A stretch of 41,458 nt of DNA from Vulcanimicrobiota bacterium (GTDB lineage: Bacteria; Vulcanimicrobiota; JAJTBE01): the NCBI GenBank assembly GCA_021107945.1, contig JAIORV010000178.1:1-41458 (forward strand), in the 5' to 3' direction. Within the stretch, counting starts at the first letter, position 1. Each line of letters starts with the position of its first letter. A program made the translations under genes and the position numbers. Below, piece after piece: positions 33,505-41,458 of the stretch. A model generated the notes under the pieces. The model was given only the letters and a program-made list of their open reading frames with translations. It ran no database searches and had not been told where the DNA came from.

Positions 33505-34848
33505 CTATTTTTTTGGTTTCAGCCCGGGTAGAATTTTAAAAGTGAGTATTTCTGATGAAACGATGCCTTCCCCTTTGCGGATTTGTGCCTGGAATTTATA
33601 GACACCGGGCATGATTCCACCGGGGATTTTCGCCTTAATATATTTTGTCTGAATATCCTTGTCATAAGACTTTAATTTGAGTGAGAGAGATTTGGATAGC
33701 TTCTCTACTTTATTTCCTTTGGGATCAAATATATTCCACACGAACAAGGCTTTCTCGTCGCCTCCTACAAAAGGTTTATAGCGCATAACGAAGAGGATGG
33801 GATCTCCCGGTCTGTATGATTCCCGTATTTTCTTTCCTTTTCCCAGTATAAACACATTTGTTATCTTAACGGGGATTCCGCCTATTGCGTAGTCTTCCTT
33901 GTGTGTGTAGTCACCTTTGCCGGGATATAAAGTAACTATTACTTCATATGTTCCCGGAGGTGCTTTTTCAGGAATCCTGCCTTTTGCCAATTGCTTATAT
34001 TCGCCTGACTTGCCTCCAATAAGAGAGGCTCTGCCGATTTTTTCACGTTTATTAGGCGCAACTATTCTCCATTCTATCGGGATCTCACCGTCAATATTTT
34101 CGCTGGAATATTCAAACCCGATGTAGAGAGGATCGCCGGGTTGAAAGTTTTTCTTGATACTGCTATACGATTCTCTATCGCCGATTTTAAAATCGATTAT
34201 TATATTTTTCCTGATGAAATCCTTAACCTTTTCTCCAATTGTCCCGGCAAGTTTTTCATTTTTTTCATAAGCTTTTTTCAACTGGTTCTCTGTTTTCTTA
34301 ACCGCATTGGAATAAAAAACCGCCGATGTCTTAGGCTCCACAACCTTGTCTTCATAAATAAAATCCTCGAAATTCTTGGAATTAAGAAGATTGATATGGT
34401 TTTCAATATATTTTTTCACTTGCTCTTTGTTGGCTTCCGAGAGTTTATAAGGGGAATTTTCCATGAGGCTGTCAGGATTCAGCGGCTTGAATTTGTCGCC
34501 AAAAACTTCATTAATAGTTGTTTCTTTCGTTGACTTCTCGGCATATTCCGCCGATTTCTTCCATTTATCTTTGATATTGGGATAAATAAGAAGATAAGCT
34601 ATAATCTCATTATTCAAATTTCCGATTTTTTCAATATCATCTGCAATAATATCATATCCCTTGAGTTCCTGAATCGATTTTCCGTTTAATTTATCGGGAA
34701 GCGTTATTGATTCCCCGATTAGTATTTTTGACTTTGCTACAAAATCAGGCTCCGGTGTAATATTTGATGCCTGTGAGATGGAAAAAAACATCAGTGCCAA
34801 TATAATCGCCGAGATTAATGATTTCGCAAAGAACTTAATTTTATTCAA
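33505..34848 (-). CDS. secreted protein with beta-rich C-terminal half, unknown
   Basis: A 447-residue protein that I do not recognise. An N-terminal signal peptide spans about 5-28 (ending SISQASN). The first half (about 30-220) is helical and charged. The second half (about 225-440) has two similar beta-sandwich-like modules: compare FQPGDPLYIGFEYSSENIDG with YRPGDPILFVMRYKPFVGGD, each followed by APPGTYEVIVTLYPGKGDY or IMPGVYKFQAQIRKGEG. These look like paired Ig-like domains acting in the periplasm. The TTG start is preceded by GAGGTGA overlapping the upstream stop, so it is coupled to the TPR gene. It is last of a four-gene operon. Confidence 0.75.
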   Translation of the reverse strand: MNKIKFFAKSLISAIILALMFFSISQASNITPEPDFVAKSKILIGESITLPDKLNGKSIQELKGYDIIADDIEKIGNLNNEIIAYLLIYPNIKDKWKKSAEYAEKSTKETTINEVFGDKFKPLNPDSLMENSPYKLSEANKEQVKKYIENHINLLNSKNFEDFIYEDKVVEPKTSAVFYSNAVKKTENQLKKAYEKNEKLAGTIGEKVKDFIRKNIIIDFKIGDRESYSSIKKNFQPGDPLYIGFEYSSENIDGEIPIEWRIVAPNKREKIGRASLIGGKSGEYKQLAKGRIPEKAPPGTYEVIVTLYPGKGDYTHKEDYAIGGIPVKITNVFILGKGKKIRESYRPGDPILFVMRYKPFVGGDEKALFVWNIFDPKGNKVEKLSKSLSLKLKSYDKDIQTKYIKAKIPGGIMPGVYKFQAQIRKGEGIVSSEILTFKILPGLKPKK

Positions 34849-34857
34849 TTTATCACC

Positions 34858-36186
34858 TCAACCACTTTTCTTATGTGCTTTTTCAACCATAGATCTTATC
34901 TGAAAGAATTTCAGATAATCTTTTTCCCTTCCCAGCTTCATATAGACGCGGGATAGATTCCTCAAAAGGTAAACAAGGAATTTTCTGTTAACTTTGGAGC
35001 TTTCATGGAATTTCCATCCTTCTTGCTTTGAAAGGGCAATTCCATCGATTCCAACAGTTCTATAATCAATTCTTTCAATTTTTTTTGAAGGATCTTCTTT
35101 TGGGAACATTAACTCGAATTTTTCCAGGAAAGTCCCCATATCTCTTCTAATTCTTTTGTATTTCTCAACAATTCTGAATATCTTATGTTTAATAACCGTC
35201 TTTTTCGATTCAATTCCCGCTTCATTATAATAATGATATGCAATATTGTAATAATCGAGTGCCTTTTCTTTATTTCCTGCATAATTCAAGACATCTGCAA
35301 TCATGAGGAAATAATTTGCTTTTCCCTGTTGAAAATCAATAGTTCTTTTAAGTTCGAGGGACTCATGAAAAAGGCTTGCCGCCGATGTAAATTTTCTCTC
35401 CATTACTTCATAAGACCCTATTCTGTTAAGTATGTCGCTCATTTTTACCCGATCATTCAACTGCCTGTATGAATGAAGAGCTTTCTCGTAGTATGTTCTT
35501 GCTTCTTTGTCTTTTGATAAGATCTCGAAGATATTCGCCATTTCAAGAAATGAATGTGCAATTGGAGATTGCGTTTTACCGGTATCCCTATGATAATTGA
35601 TTACTCTCCTGCAATAGCTCTCCGCTTCCCGGTATTTATTCATGTCATACAAGACATGTGCGCAGTTAAAAAGAGATGCGGTATAGTTGAAATCGTCATT
35701 TTTTCTTTTGTATATTTTTGCGGCTCTGTCGAATTTGGTAATGGCTTCTTTTTTTCTGCCTGTTTGCTCTTCGATAATCCCGATTTCCATTAGAATCTCG
35801 GCAAGGAAAGTCTCTTCTTCAGGTATTTGAAGCTCACCAATAATGTTAAGATATTGATCTATCGCTTTTCGCGGATCTCCCATAGCTTCGTAATATTTTA
35901 CCCTCTTCTTTTTTGCTATTATCTTGAGTGTATGTACTTTTCTCGCATCATCATCCCCCTTTGAATTATTCCCCTCATTCAGATGTAGTGATAATTCATC
36001 GGATATATCAAGAAGTTTCTTTACACTATCATATTCTTTCTCCGCAAGAAAAACATCAATATGGTAAATTATTTCCCGAAGAGTATTAAAGCGTTCCGTA
36101 AAACTTAACTCATTTATATAATCCCCTAATAAACTTACATTTTTTTCTTTGGATAATTTTTCGATTATTCTTTTAATTTCCATCAT
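34858..36186 (-). CDS. cytoplasmic TPR-repeat protein
   Basis: A 442-residue all-helical protein with about seven to eight tetratricopeptide repeats across residues 70-350 (for example EILMEIGIIEEQTGRKKEAI, SFLEMANIFEILSKDKEART, ILNRIGSYEVMERKFTSAAS). There is no signal peptide or membrane helix, so it is a cytoplasmic scaffold. GGGAG lies 6 nt before the ATG. It overlaps the upstream membrane-protein gene by 14 nt and is 9 nt from the downstream secreted-protein gene, so all are probably co-expressed. Its partner is unknown, although the co-transcribed membrane protein is a natural candidate. Confidence 0.85.
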   Translation of the reverse strand: MMEIKRIIEKLSKEKNVSLLGDYINELSFTERFNTLREIIYHIDVFLAEKEYDSVKKLLDISDELSLHLNEGNNSKGDDDARKVHTLKIIAKKKRVKYYEAMGDPRKAIDQYLNIIGELQIPEEETFLAEILMEIGIIEEQTGRKKEAITKFDRAAKIYKRKNDDFNYTASLFNCAHVLYDMNKYREAESYCRRVINYHRDTGKTQSPIAHSFLEMANIFEILSKDKEARTYYEKALHSYRQLNDRVKMSDILNRIGSYEVMERKFTSAASLFHESLELKRTIDFQQGKANYFLMIADVLNYAGNKEKALDYYNIAYHYYNEAGIESKKTVIKHKIFRIVEKYKRIRRDMGTFLEKFELMFPKEDPSKKIERIDYRTVGIDGIALSKQEGWKFHESSKVNRKFLVYLLRNLSRVYMKLGREKDYLKFFQIRSMVEKAHKKSG

Positions 36187-36760
36187 TGTTCACTCCCGAC
36201 ACTTTATTGTCTGGAGAAACTTCCGAATTTTGATCTTTTCTGTTTGTTTCCATCCCATTTGGTGCATCCTTATCGATCTCAATTTCAAGTTCTGCATTTC
36301 CATCTTCGTTGTCTAAATCTTTGTCTAAATCTTTATCTAAATCTTCCTTGTCAGGCTTTGAATGCCTTGTAATAATTCTTTTCACCAGATAAACAACCAG
36401 AATCCCAAAGAATCCGCTGAGAAAACTGGATCCTGCTATACAATGATAAAAGAAGGGAAATGAAGATGAGGAGAATTCAGTTGTCACATTCAGATGCCGC
36501 GTCAAAAGGATCCAGAATATTACTGTGAGAAAAGCCGGTGGTATAAAACCCCACAGGACGTTTGTTTTTCCATATCCCAATACAAAACATGGAAGATAGA
36601 AGAAAACCTGGAGAAGTATAAAGAGCCAGATTCCGAATTTATGTGCAAATCCAGCTTCGGACATTTTACCGGATTCAAAGTCAAAAAGAAAAGCAAACTC
36701 AAAAAAGGCAACGGAAACTGTTACCAGTACAACAAGAAATAGTATTTTCTTCCAAGTCAT
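36173..36760 (-). CDS. four-helix membrane protein with acidic tail
   Basis: A 195-residue protein that I do not recognise. Membrane helices lie at about 5-27, 41-62, 67-88 and 106-127. A cytoplasmic acidic tail (about 128-195) contains a DLDK repeat (KEDLDKDLDKDLDNEDGN) coded by a 12-bp tandem repeat. The gene overlaps its upstream neighbour by 4 nt (ATGA) and its downstream neighbour by 14 nt. The tail could contact the TPR protein encoded next, which is inference only. Confidence 0.7.
   Translation of the reverse strand: MTWKKILFLVVLVTVSVAFFEFAFLFDFESGKMSEAGFAHKFGIWLFILLQVFFYLPCFVLGYGKTNVLWGFIPPAFLTVIFWILLTRHLNVTTEFSSSSFPFFYHCIAGSSFLSGFFGILVVYLVKRIITRHSKPDKEDLDKDLDKDLDNEDGNAELEIEIDKDAPNGMETNRKDQNSEVSPDNKVSGVNNDGN
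36311..36346 (-). repeat. 12-bp tandem repeat in coding sequence (three units)
   Basis: Three copies of a GTCTAAATCTTT-like unit, in frame, encoding the repeated DLDK in the acidic tail of the membrane protein. Unit changes would alter tail length without frameshift. Confidence 0.75.
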
Positions 36761-37188
36761 GACTGTTCCGCTTTCTCCTCTTTTTTGGATCGGGGAAAAT
36801 CAGGGGGTTGATAATTAATATTCAATGGGACTTCTGACTTCAATTCGCCATCCAGGAAAGATCTTACCCAATACAATCCCGGATGGGAGAAAAAGATTCC
36901 TTCCACTCCGGCAATATCCGTATGTGAAACAGTCCGGTTATCAAGAAAGAATTTATGATCCGGACTTTTAAAGAGAGATTGTCCAGTGGAATGATGTATT
37001 TCAAAGTGATGAGTACATTCTCCCTGTCCCAGACCATATTGAATCACCAGAAACATTGGTGGGCACGGAAAAGGAAGAGTGCGGGTTGTGAAGCCGCTGA
37101 AAGTCCCGATAAATGAAAGCTTGTTGGGATTCATTATATCCCTCAGCACCTTTTCACAAATTAAAAATGCAAGTGGTCTCACATCCAT
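36757..37188 (-). CDS. DUF6941-like protein
   Basis: About 143 residues from the ATG at 37188, where GGAGA lies 7 nt upstream; the frame is open to a TTG at 37242 without such a site. The pattern PLAFLICEKVL...LSFIGTFSGF...PCPPMFLVIQYGLGQGECTH and the end PGLYWVRSFLDGELKSEVPL resemble DUF6941-type proteins, small beta-rich proteins of unknown role. The match is by memory of the pattern only. It is first in the four-gene minus-strand operon and has no signal peptide. Confidence 0.6.
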   Translation of the reverse strand: MDVRPLAFLICEKVLRDIMNPNKLSFIGTFSGFTTRTLPFPCPPMFLVIQYGLGQGECTHHFEIHHSTGQSLFKSPDHKFFLDNRTVSHTDIAGVEGIFFSHPGLYWVRSFLDGELKSEVPLNINYQPPDFPRSKKEEKAEQS

Positions 37189-37426
37189 CAACCTGTCTCC
37201 TTTATCTATATTATCCATCGACTGAAATATTTCAATCCCCAAATAGCTTATCCTTCTATTTTTCCTTGATATTATTGAATTAAGAGTATTTTATTATTCC
37301 TTCAACAAGGGAAACCGATATTATGCGAAGAAACTTAATTAATAATGTTGGGCGGACTTCATTGCAATTGCTTTTTTGGGTTCGTCCGGATCATTGTACA
37401 AGATCAAACACAAGGGAGTCTATAGC

Positions 37427-37675
37427 ATGGAATTTATCAAGAAGGAATCAGGAGAGACGGCTTTAAGAGTTCTCGAGAGAGCTATTAAGAGATTCGGCCA
37501 TCCAATATCGACCGATAAGCCGAGAACTTATGCCAAGAATCCTCCCAAAGCTACTGAAAAATATTGGGTGGGTGTCTGTCCAAAATGTCACATGACAATG
37601 CATGTTGCATACTTCACTCAGATCGGAATCCGCTATATGTGTAAAGGTTGCGGAAATAAAGAGGGAAGTTTTTAG
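37427..37675 (+). CDS. small zinc-ribbon protein
   Basis: An 82-residue protein with CPKC (51-54) and CKGC (72-75), a four-cysteine zinc ribbon at the C-terminus. The N-terminal 40 residues are basic and helical (TALRVLERAIKRFGHPIS). The ATG at 37427 has GGGAG 8 nt upstream; the open frame extends earlier without a site. It lies 25 nt upstream of the Ser/Thr kinase gene on the same strand, so it may be in the same transcript. It could be a nucleic-acid or protein adaptor. No family is recognised. Confidence 0.72.
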   Translation: MEFIKKESGETALRVLERAIKRFGHPISTDKPRTYAKNPPKATEKYWVGVCPKCHMTMHVAYFTQIGIRYMCKGCGNKEGSF

Positions 37676-37700
37676 TTATTGAAGCAGGAGGATAATTCAG

Positions 37701-39095
37701 TTGTCCCTACTTCTCGAAAATGGAACAACTCTTGCGGGTAGATATGTGATTCAGGATTTACTTGGACAGGGTGGAATGGGAGCCGTTTATCTTTCCTCCG
37801 ACAAGCATATACCGGAGAAAAAGTGGGCTGTCAAGGAACTCTGGGATTATGGCGATCCCGCCACCCGGCAATTGATTCAAAATCAATTCAAGAGGGAAGC
37901 TTCTATACTTGCCACTCTCGATCATCCAAACCTTCCAAGGATTACCGATTATTTTGTCGATAATAACAAGGAATACCTGGTTATGGATTACGTGAAAGGC
38001 AAGACTCTGGAGGATGAACTGGGAGAAAATCCCGGGAATCTTGATATTGAGCATGGCCTGGTGATTTTATCGCAATTAATTGATGTGCTTGAATACTTGC
38101 ATGACAGGGAACCTCCTGTGATTTTCAGGGATTTAAAGCCCGCAAACATAATGATTACCCCCGATGGAAATGTCAAACTGATTGATTTTGGAATCGCCAG
38201 GATTTTTTCCGCAGGAAAGCAAAAAGATACCGTTATAATGGGCACCCCGGGATATGCCGCTCCTGAGCAATACGGAACAAAACAGAGTGATTTAAGATCA
38301 GATATTTACGGATTGGGGGCGACTCTTTACTTTGCTGTAACCGGGCAAGACCCCGCCGACGATCCCTTTCATTTTGATTCCCCGTCAAAATTCAATTCAG
38401 ACATTACGGAGCGGCTCAACAATGCAATCCTGAAATGTGTACAGATGGATCCCGAGGAAAGGTTTTCAAATGTCAGGGAGATAAGAGAATATCTTTTTAA
38501 CAGGGAAGCCACCCGAACTGCGGATCTTAAGCCCGACCTCGAAGGAGCGCAAATCGAGCTGGTACCGGAAGATGTAGCCGTCCAGATTCATACCGATCCT
38601 GAGGAGTTGGATTTTGGAGTTGTAAAGAGAGGGAAAAAGAGAAAAAGATCTATCACCGTGAAGGGTAATATCTCTAAAGCGACGGTCTCGGCCGACAGCC
38701 AATGGATCCGGGTATATCCCGGGCTTATAGACGGCATTGATCCCGAAGTCGGCGTAACCATATACACCAATTCACTTAACCATGGAGGCAAATATAACGG
38801 CCAAATAAATATCAAGGGGCAGGGATTCGAGAGGTTTGTGCCGTTATCCGTTGAAATAGAAACGAAGCATTTAAACTTTCTGACATACCTGCTTGCTTTT
38901 GTTTTTACCGTTCTCAGTTTCGTGCCGCTATTGGGTTATCTCGGCTTCATTTTTGCCCTCATAGTTTATTTCAGCGTCCCAAAAGGAGAAAGGCTATCCC
39001 TGAAGATATTTCTGTATGTCAGTTCGTTTATAACCTTTATTTACACTATTGTCGGCGCACTTTATTTTGGAATAAAATATCTTGGTTGGTTCTAG
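37701..39095 (+). CDS. membrane-anchored Ser/Thr protein kinase
   Basis: A 464-residue Hanks-type kinase. The catalytic domain spans about 15-268: GQGGMG loop (22-27), Lys45 (WAVKEL), FRDLKPANIM (142-151; HRD-His is Phe, Asp144 kept), DFG (162-164) and APE (187-189). All residues for phosphate transfer are present. A beta-sandwich-like domain follows at about 295-387 (EELDFGVVKRGKKRKRSITV). Two to three membrane helices end the protein (about 391-426 and 436-458). The start is TTG with AGGAGG 9 nt upstream. It is next to a pseudokinase-phosphatase fusion that could reverse its action. Confidence 0.92.
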   Translation: MSLLLENGTTLAGRYVIQDLLGQGGMGAVYLSSDKHIPEKKWAVKELWDYGDPATRQLIQNQFKREASILATLDHPNLPRITDYFVDNNKEYLVMDYVKGKTLEDELGENPGNLDIEHGLVILSQLIDVLEYLHDREPPVIFRDLKPANIMITPDGNVKLIDFGIARIFSAGKQKDTVIMGTPGYAAPEQYGTKQSDLRSDIYGLGATLYFAVTGQDPADDPFHFDSPSKFNSDITERLNNAILKCVQMDPEERFSNVREIREYLFNREATRTADLKPDLEGAQIELVPEDVAVQIHTDPEELDFGVVKRGKKRKRSITVKGNISKATVSADSQWIRVYPGLIDGIDPEVGVTIYTNSLNHGGKYNGQINIKGQGFERFVPLSVEIETKHLNFLTYLLAFVFTVLSFVPLLGYLGFIFALIVYFSVPKGERLSLKIFLYVSSFITFIYTIVGALYFGIKYLGWF

Positions 39096-39126
39096 ATAGG
39101 TAATAATATTATGGTGTTGGAAGGGA

Positions 39127-39170
39127 ATTTGTACTATCGTGTATAAATATTTGTACTATCGTACATAAAT
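39127..39170 (+). repeat. 22-bp tandem repeat upstream of the PP2C fusion
   Basis: Two head-to-tail units (39127-39148 and 39149-39170) identical at 20 of 22 positions. The core is TTGTACTATCGT. In the second unit TGTAC-TATC-GTACA forms an inverted repeat. The position, 90 to 135 nt before the start codon, suits an operator for a dimeric regulator. Confidence 0.65.
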
Positions 39171-39261
39171 AGCGATATACTTTATACGCTGATTTTATGG
39201 CATGATACCGGCTTTTTTGTAAAAAATTATTATGATATTCACTTGCCTCTGAGGTGGTTAT

Positions 39262-41118
39262 ATGGTAAAGCTTATATGTCCCGAATGTGGTTATGAAAAT
39301 GATTCCGAGGCGCGATATTGCGATGAATGCGGCGCATTGTTAGAATCCCTGGGGCAACAAGAGGAAAAATCGGAAGATATCACTGCCCCGATAAGTGGAG
39401 ATCTTATAGAAGAGCGTTATGAAATTGTAGAAGTTCTGTCTCATGATCACAATTGCTCAAGATTCCTTGCTATGGATCTTGAAAATGATAATAGTATGGT
39501 ATGGATAAAGAGTAAATTGGCAAATGATGATGATGAGCTTTTTGACAGTCAGATAGAACTACTGAAAGTTCTTAAGGATAATGAGCATAACAATGTTGTA
39601 AAAATTCTTGATGTCTTCAGAGCGGAAAAAAAGATGTTTGCAGTCTATGAGATTCTCAAAGGACAGAACCTGGAAACACTGATTGAGAAAAAGGGACAGG
39701 ATATTACTGAGGAGCATATTCTACCCATCTCAATTCAGGCGGCGGAAAGCCTGAAACACTTGCATGCTCTGAATATTCTTCATATGGATATAGAGCCGTC
39801 ACATTTATTTTTGACGGATAAGGGCGTTCTGAAACTTACGGGTTTTGGAAGAATTTGCTCACTTGATAAACCCTTTACGGATAATACCGTAACGGAAGGA
39901 TTCTCTCCACCAGAATCTTTTGGACTCATGGGAGGAAAAATCGGAACAAAATCCGACATTTTCAGTCTTGGAGCAACGCTATATTACCTGGCAACCAACT
40001 CAAAACCGAAACAGTTCTCCAGGGAACACTCATTCACCAATTTTATCCCTATTGATGACTTGGAGAGAAAAATAAGTAAAACTCTGGAAAAAATTATTCT
40101 CAAAGCTACAAAAAAGGAACCTGAAAAAAGATTTAAAGATATAGATGAGTTACTGGAAAGCCTGAATAGCATGGAAGAGGCGAAAAAAGAAGAAGTGAAA
40201 AGGCAGGAGCGAGCGAGTCTTGATTTCGATATCTATGCAAAGTCCCATGTCGGCAAAGTGCGGGATATCAACCAGGATTCCTGTTTTATGGCTTCACTTT
40301 CAACATATGAAAAATCGATGGTTTGCAAATACAATCTCCTTGTAGTCTCCGACGGAATGGGAGGTATGGCCGAGGGTGAGAAGGCAAGTTCTCTTGCAAT
40401 AAGAGTGATTGCGAGGGAAGTCCTGTCCACTTATGTACCGGTTATAACAGGAAATGACACAATCAGGCTTTATTCCGATGATGATCTTCAGGATAAAGCT
40501 TCCTATATTATGAAAAGAGCCATTGACATGGCAAATACTATTGTCTTTGAATATGCACAGGAAGATATTTCACGCAAGGGTATGGGGGCAACCCTGACAG
40601 GGGCGTTCATAGAGAAAGACAATATGTGTGTCGCCCATGCAGGCGATACCCGATGTTACATCTATAATGATAAAGAAGGACTGGGACAGATTACGGAGGA
40701 TCATTCCCTCGTCGGAAGGCTTGTCAGAATGGGGCAACTGACACGGGAAGAAGCTATGGTATCCCCCCAGAGAAGTGCAATATACCGGGCGCTTGGCACA
40801 TCACCGGAACTGGAGATAGACTTCTATCAAAGAACATTGAAAAGAGGAGACCTGGTTCTGATATGCTCCGATGGAGTTTGGGAGTATTTTCCTGACAAAG
40901 AACTTATTGAAATAATTAAAACCTGCCAGAGCCCGAAAGTGATTGGCGATACTTTAATTGAAAAATGTCTTGATCGCGGAGCGGATGATAATGCTACCCT
41001 GATCATCTTCAAAGTACTTGGAGAAGAAAATAAGGAATTGGAAAAAGTGGATGAGGATGAACAACAGGAACCTGTCAAGGAACCGGAAGATAATGACAAC
41101 GAAGAAATTGATGAATAG
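39262..41118 (+). CDS. zinc ribbon-pseudokinase-PP2C phosphatase fusion
   Basis: A 618-residue protein. A zinc ribbon (C6, C9, C20, C23) is followed by a kinase-like domain at about 52-300 that lacks the Gly loop (LSHDHNCS). It reads HMDIEPSH (174-181, with catalytic-loop Asn replaced by His) and GFG (194-196) instead of DFG, so it should be inactive. A PP2C phosphatase domain covers about 322-586 with RDINQD (334-339), SDGMGG (363-368), GD (461-462), SDGVW (536-540) and DDN (575-577), all metal ligands present. The tail is acidic. PP2C enzymes remove phosphate from Ser/Thr. The pseudokinase may guide or control the phosphatase. GAGGTGG precedes the ATG. Confidence 0.93.
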   Translation: MVKLICPECGYENDSEARYCDECGALLESLGQQEEKSEDITAPISGDLIEERYEIVEVLSHDHNCSRFLAMDLENDNSMVWIKSKLANDDDELFDSQIELLKVLKDNEHNNVVKILDVFRAEKKMFAVYEILKGQNLETLIEKKGQDITEEHILPISIQAAESLKHLHALNILHMDIEPSHLFLTDKGVLKLTGFGRICSLDKPFTDNTVTEGFSPPESFGLMGGKIGTKSDIFSLGATLYYLATNSKPKQFSREHSFTNFIPIDDLERKISKTLEKIILKATKKEPEKRFKDIDELLESLNSMEEAKKEEVKRQERASLDFDIYAKSHVGKVRDINQDSCFMASLSTYEKSMVCKYNLLVVSDGMGGMAEGEKASSLAIRVIAREVLSTYVPVITGNDTIRLYSDDDLQDKASYIMKRAIDMANTIVFEYAQEDISRKGMGATLTGAFIEKDNMCVAHAGDTRCYIYNDKEGLGQITEDHSLVGRLVRMGQLTREEAMVSPQRSAIYRALGTSPELEIDFYQRTLKRGDLVLICSDGVWEYFPDKELIEIIKTCQSPKVIGDTLIEKCLDRGADDNATLIIFKVLGEENKELEKVDEDEQQEPVKEPEDNDNEEIDE

Positions 41119-41458
41119 TATTTCAAATTACATTTTTTAAGTACTCACATTTCGCATATATGAATTCGTTAAGAAATAATAGAGTTATTTTCAAGTGATT
41201 TAAGGTAATAACAGGTGGTTTAGGGTAATAACAGGTGGCTTAAGGCGTTTAAGACAGCACCACAATTTATTGTGGTGAATTGAGCGCAAACCCCACCACT
41301 ACAGCGTCCTAACCACTTCAGTGGTTTATCTCATCGAGAAACCGTTGAAACGGTTAAATTGGAGGTGGGAGGTAGGTTTTATAGGCTTCTAACCACCCGA
41401 TTAAAATCGGGTGTTGTCTGTTCGCCCGGCATGTTTGCTGAGCCGGTGGATTGAAAGA
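41119..41458. other. noncoding end of window, mostly composite repeat
   Basis: No gene is supported in the last 340 bp. About 270 bp is the second copy of the four-hairpin element, followed by 39 bp containing CCCGGC...GCCGG-type sequence. Confidence 0.65.
41148..41419 (+). repeat. four-hairpin composite repeat, copy B
   Basis: Matches 11848-12106 over its whole length, in the same orientation, with all four hairpins kept. It is longer because a 20-bp unit (TTAAGGTAATAACAGGTGGT) is present twice in tandem, against once in copy A. The fourth stem differs by a compensatory pair (CACCCGATT/AATCGGGTG). Confidence 0.85.

Noticed and set aside
36311-36346. Phase-variable repeat in the membrane protein gene.
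   Set aside because: Units are 12 bp, a multiple of three, so slippage would not switch the gene off; only tail length would change.

Overview
This 41.5 kb window looks like chromosome from an uncultivated bacterium with a Gram-negative type envelope. It holds 33 protein genes that I can support; I saw no rRNA, tRNA or CRISPR array. A lipoprotein, a secreted PAP2 phosphatase with a barrel-like C-terminus, and many TPR, HEAT, GGDEF, HD-GYP and Ser/Thr kinase genes suggest a signalling-rich candidate phylum. A lineage such as Eremiobacterota/Xenobia, Riflebacteria or Wallbacteria is only a guess.

Layout. 0-4.6 kb (minus): a three-gene operon with a TPR protein carrying two degenerate GGDEF domains, a HEAT-repeat lipoprotein and a small membrane protein. 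4.8-8.2 kb: an unknown cysteine-motif protein and a membrane protein with two HD-GYP domains. 8.4-15.6 kb: an AddB/AddA recombination nuclease pair separated by 620 bp packed with repeats. 15.8-17.6 kb: a PAP2 phosphatase. 17.7-19.55 kb: a toxin-antitoxin patch (orphan HicB-like, Phd/YefM-RelE, excisionase-HTH antitoxin-RelE). 19.7-24.5 kb: a membrane alpha/beta hydrolase, SpoIIM/DUF95 protein, RDD protein and chorismate mutase-DAHP synthase fusion. 24.65-28.4 kb: a PAS membrane protein and a paired peptide-maturase system, one true radical SAM/SPASM enzyme and one SPASM protein that has lost the radical SAM cysteines. 28.7-31.4 kb: ICMT-like methyltransferase, MsrB, GyrI-like protein and an unknown protein. 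31.4-33.4 kb (minus): nucleobase permease and Asp/Glu racemase-like protein. 33.5-37.2 kb (minus): four mostly uncharacterised genes in a tight operon. 37.4-41.1 kb: zinc-ribbon protein, active Ser/Thr kinase and a zinc ribbon-pseudokinase-PP2C fusion.

The intergenic DNA is unusually rich in short structured repeats. A 67-bp hairpin element occurs between genes, in a third diverged copy, and also in frame inside addA, much like the palindromic elements of Rickettsia. A roughly 260-bp element made of four short hairpins occurs twice, 29 kb apart, with a compensatory base-pair change. Two MITE-like elements share similar terminal inverted repeats. Other dispersed motifs recur across gaps.

The best candidates for something new are the protein-invading repeat, the radical SAM/pseudo-radical SAM pair without an obvious precursor peptide, and the kinase beside a pseudokinase-phosphatase fusion.
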